A stretch of 64,000 nucleotides of DNA from Anthonomus grandis grandis (taxonomy: Eukaryota > Arthropoda > Insecta > Coleoptera > Curculionidae), in assembly GCF_022605725.1 (NCBI RefSeq), contig NC_065554.1, positions 19,239,100 through 19,303,099 on the forward strand, read 5' to 3'. The first letter of the stretch is position 1; each line of letters opens with the position of its first letter. Under the pieces are notes generated by a model. That model worked only from the letters and a program-made list of their open reading frames with translations, was not told the origin of the DNA and searched no databases. Positions 12,301 to 21,300 of this stretch are shown here, piece by piece. The position numbers and the translations under genes were made by a program.

Positions 12301-15300
12301 AATGGATATTAAACACATAGTGGCTTTTTAACAATGGCCAATATGCATTTATTAAACTGATTCCTTATAATATTCTTGAGAATCTAGCCGCAATCAGAGA
12401 TAGCAAGGATTTTAGTGAGTAATAATGTAGATGGTTAATTTTGACCGTAATTTTTTATAATTCAATTATTTATAATAAGTTTTACTATGGCTTTAAAATT
12501 TTTTTACAGTAATTTGCCACATCATGAGCTTTGTTCTAATCTTCACAAATTTGAATTATGGTGCAAGACCATAATTCATGGTCACGCGTGGTCCTAAATG
12601 CTAAAAAATGCAAATAAATTCAATTTACCAGGAGTTTTAGTCCACCATTTCATCAGTACCATATACCACCTAATGACTTCACTTATTGAGAAGGTATCAG
12701 AGATACGTGATCTTGAAGTGCTTTTTGATTGCAGACTAACTTTTTCAAAAAATATTGAAAACCTGTGTAATAAAGCTTACAAAATGTGGGGTTTTATTAA
12801 GAGGCACATTCATGATTTCAGCAGTATTGATTCCATCAAACTACTGTATTTTCATTGGTTTGCAGTCAACTTGAGTCGAATTCATGTATATGGTCACCTT
12901 ATTATGCTAAATATATAATGTGTCTAGAAAAAGTTCAACGTAAATGTATAAGATACATTGCTTACAAGCTTAATATTCCTTGTATTGATATTAATTACAA
13001 TAAAATGTATAGATTGCTGAACATTCAAAAGTTGGAGACTCGACGTAAAAACTGCGATATTGTCACAACATACAAGATTCTTAACAATGTAATACAGTCT
13101 CCTGAGTTGTTGTGTCAGCTTAATTTGAATGTTCCTCCTACTACAGAGCTCAGAAAGACTAGATTATTCTACCTTGATCAACATCGTACACTGTATGGTG
13201 AAAACTGTGCAATAGGTAGAATGATGATTAACTCAAATAGTGTCAGTATAGATTTGTTTCATTGTTCTCTGAGTTCACTTCAACGAATTTTAAAATCTGC
13301 TTAAGTGCAATATAATTTTATATATTGACTTTGCTTAAAGTGTGTCTTCTTTTCTATTGTAGTTACTCTGTTTAAAATTATCGTTGTCCTTATATTTTAT
13401 TTTATTTTATGGATATTACCTGTTATCTGTTATTTATACTAGATATTTAATGATAGTACTAATACTTCAAGTGCTTTATTGCGATATAAAATCTTATTTT
13501 ATTGAATATTTTATATACTATATTTATTTTGTAAATTGGTTAATTACCGTAATATATACTGAACTGAACATTTCTTATAGTATCGTCTATTGATCTACCT
13601 CCAGCGAGTACACCTCCGCCACTAGACACGACAATCACAGCCTCCTCGCCGCCACCCGGTGGCGCCAACGAGAACTCGCCCAACCAGAACGCGATGCGCC
13701 CACGGAAACCGTGCAACTGCACCCGATCGCAATGTCTTAAGTTGTATTGCGACTGTTTCGCCAACGGGGAGTTTTGTTACCTGTGCAATTGCGTAAATTG
13801 TTTCAATAATTTGGAGAACGAGGAGACGCGCAATTTGGCGATCAAGGCGTGTTTGTACCGGAACCCGGATGCCTTTCGGTGAGTTACTAGGACGTGAAAG
13901 TAAATTTGTTTTATCTGTTTGAAATTGTTTTATCTGTTTAAAATTCTTGTTAAATATATACATGGATTAATAAGTCCTGGGACTAACCAAGTGATGGCGC
14001 CACTATTGGTAAATTAATATCATTTTTATAGTGCTAACCTTCAAACAATATGGGTTAAAATTTCATGACATTTCGACCATTAGATTCTGAGTTACAGTGG
14101 TTTGAGTGACTGCTAAAAAGTTGAAAGAACTTCGTGTGATAAAACATTGCTTTTGGGATACAAAAATACCGTGCAAGCTTAGCAATGACCTGAAAAATGT
14201 TATCCGGACTCTGCACCATTGAAAACCACAGTTTGTTGTGGGGTATGCCGATCTCAAACGCGGTCGTACAGACCAGAAATGATTATGAATTCTCCAGTCG
14301 TCCAAATGAGGAAGTCATGATGAATATAGTCGAAAAATAAAATTGCGTGAGATAGCTGACGTCCTGAAGATATTTTATTTGTGTCGCGTTCGCTCAGAAA
14401 GGAACAAAAACAACAACGCTTTGACAATTCAGAGTTTGGAGCTACTCAAGCTAGATGAAAAATATTTTTTATGTGGGTATGTAACATGTATCTACCATTA
14501 TACACCTGACTTAATTTAAACAAAACCGATCGACAGTGGATCAAGATATTCACTATTAGGCAGCTGATGGAGGAGTATTGGGAATATATCAGAACATTAA
14601 TTGACAACTATTTATAGAGCATAATTGGATGCATGTATGTGCATCTATCTATGCATTGTCTGATGTCATGTATCTAAAAGTTTTCTGGATAAATGTTAAT
14701 TTTAATTATGTTTCTTAAAGTAAGTCCAACATATTGAATTTGCCCTGAAGATGCAAATATATTTTGCGAAACGTCGGCAAGTTTAAATACGATTGGATTT
14801 TTATTTTATTAATCCCTATTATCTGATGCACATACGCATGTATCCATGTATTGTCTGATATTCTGTACCTAAAAGTTTTCTAGATAATGTTCATTTTAAT
14901 TATGTTTTTTGACTTAAGTCCAACATATTGAATTCGCCCTGATGATGCAAATATGTTTTGCGAACCGTCGGCAAGTTTAAATAGGATTGGACTTTTATTT
15001 TATTGATCCCTAAACTCATTAATTATACAAACAGTATTTTATTTTATTTGAATAATGCATTTTTTGATAATGTAAGACCGTGAGGCGAAAATTAGTTTCA
15101 ATTTCATAGAAAATTTCTTAAGTCGAAATAACTGTAATGTATAAAAATTGCACTGCAATCAGCCATGAAATGTATTTAGTAGATAAAAAGGGTGAAGTTC
15201 ATATTATGCAGTTTTCTCCCAAATATGGTATTTAGTTTGTTTTAAATTAATTGTACTTAGTAAGGTAGTATTTTTTAATTGCATTACTCTCCTCTTAGTA

Positions 15301-18300
15301 AAGTTGTTTTGTTGATTTAAACATCTAAATTTTGATAATGTCTATTTAGGTCTTAAATTCCTTTTCATTTGAATAATATAAAATTTACATAAAACAGCAT
15401 TTGGAATAATAGGACAACAACATTATACTTTTCATCAACTTTAAGTTATATTTTCTTTATAAACATGACTCTATCCATACAGTCTAGAAAAATTTACAAT
15501 ATGCGCATAATACACCCGTACTTTTAGAAACTGTAGATAATTTTTATTTAGGTGTTTCAGATTTAAGCAATATGCACTGTGAATTAAAGAAAAAAAAATT
15601 TAACACTCTGGATCTCTATAACACAGCTTTTAATTTCTTTTCTAAATTTGTAAAGTACCTAAATGCTTTTGGATCGGCTTTTATAAAAAAATTAATCTAA
15701 TCTTATAATATCCCTCAATATTCTTGATTCCCATTGAGGATTCTTAGATTAGAGGACTAGTTTCATGGTTTCTTATAACAAAAGTTAGGTTTAATTTTAA
15801 ATTTAAGCGCGTGTAAGTGCCCTACTAAAAAACTACGATGCCATTGGAACCGTGTATTTACTTATTAAAAAGATACTTTGTGTTAGGAATTTGTAATAAA
15901 AAGTGGTATTTTTAGGATTTTTGTTCTGAAACTCTGTATCGCAATAAAAACCATTTTTATTTAATGGGTTCAACTTTTAACATTTTTATTTTTAAAAAAT
16001 GCTTAATAGTAAGTACAAGTTTTTAGTTTATTCCCTATGACTGGTCATAAGTGATTGTGATTAGAGCAAGTAATAAAGAATACCTAATTCTATTTTCTAA
16101 AGGCGCATTTTAAGAATGTATTTAATTTAAAAAAAAAATTAAAGTTGATCAAAAAAAGAAGTTTTTCCAGGGTTTGTTACAACACTTCGCGAACACACTG
16201 TAGATCTATTTTTAGTATCCTGAGGATCCAAATACATTTCGCAAAATCCGAACAATTTTAGACATCATATGTAGAGTTTTTGCTTACGTCATTATTTTTT
16301 ATTATTACCTCTTTTTGCTCTTCATTAAATTTTGTTTTATGAGTTTTTTTTGATTTTCTTACAGACCGAAAATCGGCAAAGCAAAAGATCCGGACGGAGA
16401 CGTCTTGAGAAAACACACGAAAGGTTGTAATTGCAAACGATCCGGCTGCTTAAAAAACTACTGCGAATGTTACGAGGCGAAGATCGCGTGTTCGAGCAAC
16501 TGTAAATGTTACGGATGTCGGAACGTCGAGGATCCCATCGATAACATTTACGAGAATAGTAAACCGCCGAGGATATCGGACGAGGAACTGGCTCAAACGG
16601 TTTATAGGAAAATTTTGCCCAATTATGTTGAGATGACGCCTTCGTTACCCGTTCAGAAGCTGAAGAAAAATAGCTCAAGGTAAGACATTATGATTTTGTT
16701 TTAATTGAAGGGTTTAATGGAAAAATAGGAATTTGTTCCAAAATGTGATGCTTATTATAATATGAGCTTTCGTCATCTATTGAAGATTTTTCTGAAGTAC
16801 TGGTCAGTTTAAGAACTTGTTTTGTGGAAGTCTTTAACGGATGTAAGTAACGGGATCCCTTAATAATTTGCAAATGCATTTAAAAAAATGTAACATACGT
16901 CTATGCCTTTATTGTGACGCCTATATACAGGGTGTCTATAGGGTGTTAAATTTAAAAAATAAAAATCGATTTATTTAATTTTTTTAACATTTTGCGACAT
17001 ACCACTTTGAAAATTGGTACCTAGGGGTTTTTTGGTATGAGAAACTCGAAAATGGGAAAATGGAAATCTTTTCTCCATACTGCACTATTGATGGTGTAAA
17101 ATGGCCATAGCTTGCAAGTCTGGTTTTTATTTTTTGTTTGTTACCAAGATATTTCGTGTTTTAGTCTTAAATGCCCCACCGGAATTTAAAAAAAAATTAT
17201 TAGCTTTAGTAATGAAATTCAGTCAGTAATTAGTGTAAAGAATTTCAGTGAGAATTTGCTAGTGCGAAAATAAATAAGGTGTTTTAAACTTGTAAGTAAA
17301 AATTAAACTTCTAATTCGTTAAAATGGCTGGAAGATGTGGATATGTTAGTGGAAATGACGGATATGTTATTAGTTTTTGGATGTTGTGTCTGATGTGAAA
17401 TCTTTTATTTGCCACTATTTACATGATACTTTTTACGTCTTAAACTATATCTATTTACAAAAATGGCAAAAAGGAGGTTAAAAACAATTTTAAAAAGATA
17501 CAGGTTTAACCCCCTGTGTAAAGTAAATTACAAAACTCAAAAAGAAAAAAAAACAAAATAATAAGTCTAAATTATCTATAAATATACATATTTACAAAAT
17601 AATACCATATTATCTATATTACTCATAACACAATCCTATACTATTCCACACACACGCCATACACATATATGTACAAAACTAGAGAGACTTCTCTATTTGC
17701 CAACTCCAATTTTTTGTATTTGAAATAATATTAATATTTGTTAAGCAGTGTATACCGGAGTTGACAATAATTCTATTATCAACAATTCATTTTTGTAGCT
17801 CATGTTTACATTTATTTAAAGAATGTTTTTAACATTGCTAAAAAATTACTGCGACAGAATTAAAGAGACTCATTTTGTATTTAGTTTCGCTGAAGTCGCG
17901 ATTAGTTTAATTTCTGTTTATTAGTTTGAGAATATCATTAGCAATGCCTCGTGGTAAACATTATTTTATAGACCTAAAAGAAAAAATTATAGAAGCCTAT
18001 AACTCAGGTCGCTCACAAAAATTAATAAAAGAGCAATTCAACGTCAGTAAACAAATGGTTTCCAGAACAATAAAAAATTATCAGCTCCGTGGAAGAGTGA
18101 CAAACTTTAAAAGAGGTGGCCGCAAGAGAAAAACCTCAGTACTGCTGGACAGGAGAATTAAACGACTAAGTCAGAATAATCCGCGTCTATCTTCAACACA
18201 GATTTTGGCTGAATTCGAGGCGCCTGGGGTTTCATCCAGGACTGTGCAGCGGCGATTAGTGGAGGCGGGGCTTCCTGGAAGGAGACCAGCAAAAAAACCC

Positions 18301-21300
18301 CATCTATCAAAAAAAAATGTAGCTGCTAGAATGTTATTTGCAACACGTCACCGTTACTGGACAGCTAAGGACTGGAATAAGGTTTTGTTTAGTGACGAGT
18401 CTAAATATAATATTTTTGGAAGTGATGGAGCGCAGTTCGTACATCGCCCAGCAAACAAAAGGCTTGATCCAAAATATGTTTCTGGTACTGTGAAGCACGG
18501 AGGTGGCAATTTAATGGTTTGGGGTTGTTTTTCGGGTTATGGAATGGGTCCTATCCACAAAATTGAGGGCACTATGGATAGATTTATGTATCGGACTATA
18601 CTGGAAAATGTAATGTTGCCTTACGCCGAATGGGAAATGCCGCTAAGATTCACGTTCCAACACGATAACGACCCCAAACATACGGCCAAACTTGTGAAGG
18701 AATGGTTTTTGGCTAACAAAATTCAAGTTTTAAAATGGCCACCGCAATCGCCGGACTTGAACCCAATTGAAAATCTTTGGGAGATTATAGAGAAAAAGAT
18801 TCGCACTAAAAACATCGGGAATCGTGCTCAATTATTTGAAGAAATCGAGAATGCCTGGAAATCAATGGATCCGGCTGTAATTTCGAATCTCATTGGATCG
18901 ATGCCGAATAGATGTGAAAAAGTTATCCAGAATAAAGGGCACTGGACAAAGTATTAGGTTAGTTTCATTAGTATAGGGTACAAATGTACTTAAGGATAAG
19001 TCTCTCTAATTTTGTCGCACAGAATTTTTTGAATTTTTTTATTTTTCCTAATAAATCTTGAGAAATGTTTTTTTTTTTAATTTATTTTAGTGCCTTTTTA
19101 AACTACTTCAAAACATAACATCCTTCAGCACAAAAAGAGGAATTTAATCATTTTTATCTTACATAAAAGACGTAAGTATAGTCGAGTCTCTCTAATTTTG
19201 TCCGATACTGTATATTGACATTACTAGTGTAATAACAACTACTATAGCAACACAATAACGCTCAGTGCCAAATGAATGCGATAAAAATTTAATAGGGAAA
19301 CATTTTATTCTTGTAAAAATTTCTTATAAAAAGACTTAAATCCGCCTAATGATAATTTTTTTAATCTTTCAGGAATTTGGTTATATACGATATATATATT
19401 AAATGAAAAAGATCGTTCGTAAAAAGACGTTGTGTGTAGCGGCGGAGAGATTAATCCTCTATGCCTTAAATTTAGGGAATTCACATCCGTTCGGAATCGA
19501 ATTTTGTTTGTCAAATACGAGGGACAATTAGAATGAATTACCGAATGAAACAAACTTGCAGCATGTAACTTCCTTCGACATTCCATAGAGAGGCATTTGG
19601 TTTCACGCAGTTTGTAGCTTACCGGTTCGCGGCGACGAATACCGTATATAAATCGTAAACGATATTTTTGAACCCGTTGTATTCGGTCTTTGTCTGTTTG
19701 ATCCAAGCATGGCCCATACACTACGTCAGCAAAATTAAAATGACTCAGCACTAGTGCGTCACATAAGTTTATTTTTTGTGATATTGAAAGTAAATGCCTA
19801 AATGGAAACAACCTTTTTAAATTTGCATAGCCTAATTGAATACATTTACTTACATGCTGTTTGTATCGAAGGTTGGTGTCAATATAAAGCCCCAAATTAC
19901 GAGAACAATCAGAATGCGGAAGTTGTTCCGCAGAAGCCATTAAAATTATATGGGCAAATTATATGTTGCTATTGAGAGACGCCTTAGCGAAACCGGCAGT
20001 GTTACTCCTACAGTATGATAAGAACGAGGAACGAATTTTGGAAAGAATTCATAAATATTCTACATTAAGCACCAGACGCTTAGGTTTAGAAGTAGGAGCA
20101 TCTAAGAATGTGGTTCAAAGAACAAGAGCTTTTGCCTACGAATTTTGAACAACGTTTGGGCTTTTGTAAATTTGTCAATGAAAACAGACAACAACAACAA
20201 TTTAAATTTTGCTAAGCAAGTTTTATTTACAGATGAAGCATGCTTCACGAGAAGTGATGTAACTAATTTTTATAAGGAACATATTTACGCTAATGAGCAT
20301 CCCAATGCCACTAAAGTAACTCATTTGCAACATTAGTTTAGGGTCAATGTGTGGGCGGGAATGATTGGCAATTTTATAATCGGTCCTGTAATTTTACCAC
20401 CAAGGCTAACTGGTGTGAATCATTTAGAACATTTACAAAATACGTTGCCAGATTTATTAGAAGAATTTGCCATTACAACTTCGGCAAGGCACGTGGTTCA
20501 TGCATGATGGTGCTCCATCACAGTTTACTTTAAATGTTTGGAATTATTTGTATCAACAATACCCAAATAGATGGATTGGAAGAGGAAATGACGCGCCTGT
20601 AAACTGGCCACCACGCTCACCGGACTTGATTCCATTAGATTCTTTTCTGTAGGGGTCTTTAAAAACGATGGTGTATTCTAGAGCAATTAATACAGAACAA
20701 GAGAAGGATTCTAAATGAAGCCAACATACTGAAGAACGATGAGAAGTTGAGGTCATTTTGAACAATTGTTAAAAGTTTACACTAATTAAAATTACTTTAA
20801 ATAAATTATTGTTTTTCATTAAATTAAAAAAAAATTTCCTGCAAAGTACGTTAAAAGTAACAACACAAAAATGTCATTCTAATTTTTATTATTCCGGTGC
20901 GGCATCAAAGACTCAAACTCGAAATATCTTGGCAACGGTTAATTTTAGCGCTCTTATTATTAATAAAAAGTTATGGTCATTGTACAGTATCAACAGTGCA
21001 TTATGGAGCGAATATGCCCATTTCGAGTTTCTCATATCAAAAAAGCTGTATTGTATATCGCAAATCGTTAAAAAAAATTAAATAAAATCGATTTTTATTT
21101 TTTAAATTTAACACCCTATAACTAAGAAACGAAACAACTTTGGACTAGGGTAAGTTGCTTTAAATCAGCTTATTTTCATCTCAGAAATAATAGGTCCTAG
21201 GATTTTTTTTTTACAGACCTTTTAGAGACAGCCTGTATGAAAACATTTGTATATTTGGATTTAAAAGATTTACAACTTTACCACCTCTTGGTTCTTTACA

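Larger units (their letters stand above)
14629..15015 (+). repeat. Tandem dimer of a ~192 bp hammerhead-bearing repeat
   Basis: Two head-to-tail copies (about 14629-14822 and 14823-15015) share the order GATGCAxxTAxGxxTGTATC, TCTAAAAGTTTTCT, TTTTAATTATGTTT, AAGTCCAACATATTGAATT, hammerhead core, GGCAAGTTTAAATA, TTTTATTTTATT. The period between equivalent hammerhead positions is 192-194 bp. Size, tandem arrangement and one ribozyme per unit match the small retrozymes described in animal genomes (established class); membership is inferred. Confidence 0.7.
17395..19960 (-). mobile_element. 5'-truncated LINE inserted in the long-TIR element
   Basis: On the - strand 19940-19305 is an open 211-codon C-terminal reverse-transcriptase segment (CSRNLGLYIDTNLRYKQHVSK, LVLSHFNFADVVYGPCLDQT, RVQKYRLRFIYGIRR, MECRRKLHAASLFHSVI) ending in a stop. 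The 3' end is probably near 17395, where the + strand reads TCTTTTATTTGCC. The segment 17395-17660 plus 19211-19305 would be its 3' UTR, interrupted by the Tc1 element. The same LINE family recurs at 31950-32680. It interrupts the DUF4817-type transposase between VFGCCV and RRLSETG. Confidence 0.7.
16928..21235 (+). mobile_element. Long-TIR mariner-type element, split by two insertions
   Basis: The ends CAGGGTGTCT (16928) and AGACAGCCTG (to 21235) are inverted and flanked by TA on both sides. The terminal inverted repeats are long: about 16928-17184 on the left and 20892-21235 on the right. Both share ATAGGGTGTTAAATTTAAAA, ATGAGAAACTCGAAA, a TTACCAAGATATTTCG-like word and CCGG at the inner edge; the left arm lacks ~100 bp near its tip. 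Inside is a transposase remnant on +: EMTDMLLVFGCCV near 17352-17390, then RRLSETGSVTP near 19980, EERILERIHKYSTLSTRRLG, QVLFTDEACFTRSDVTNFY, IGPVILPPRLTGVNHLEHL and WPPRSPDLIPLDSFL up to 20650. This order is that of the widespread insect DUF4817-N / IS630-Tc1-mariner DDE family. It has frameshifts and stops, so it is dead. Confidence 0.75.

Noticed and set aside
13622..13963. Open frame antisense to the first CXC exon
   Set aside because: Shadow of the strongly conserved + strand exon; the same holds for 16337-16678 (-) opposite the second CXC exon and 25825-26043 (-) and 25767-25958 (+) at the zinc-finger exon.
16217..16255. Hammerhead-like string CTGAGGA...CGCAAAATCC
   Set aside because: GAA core is lost and no stem pairs well; kept only as a possible decayed relative of the 14.7-15.0 kb repeat.
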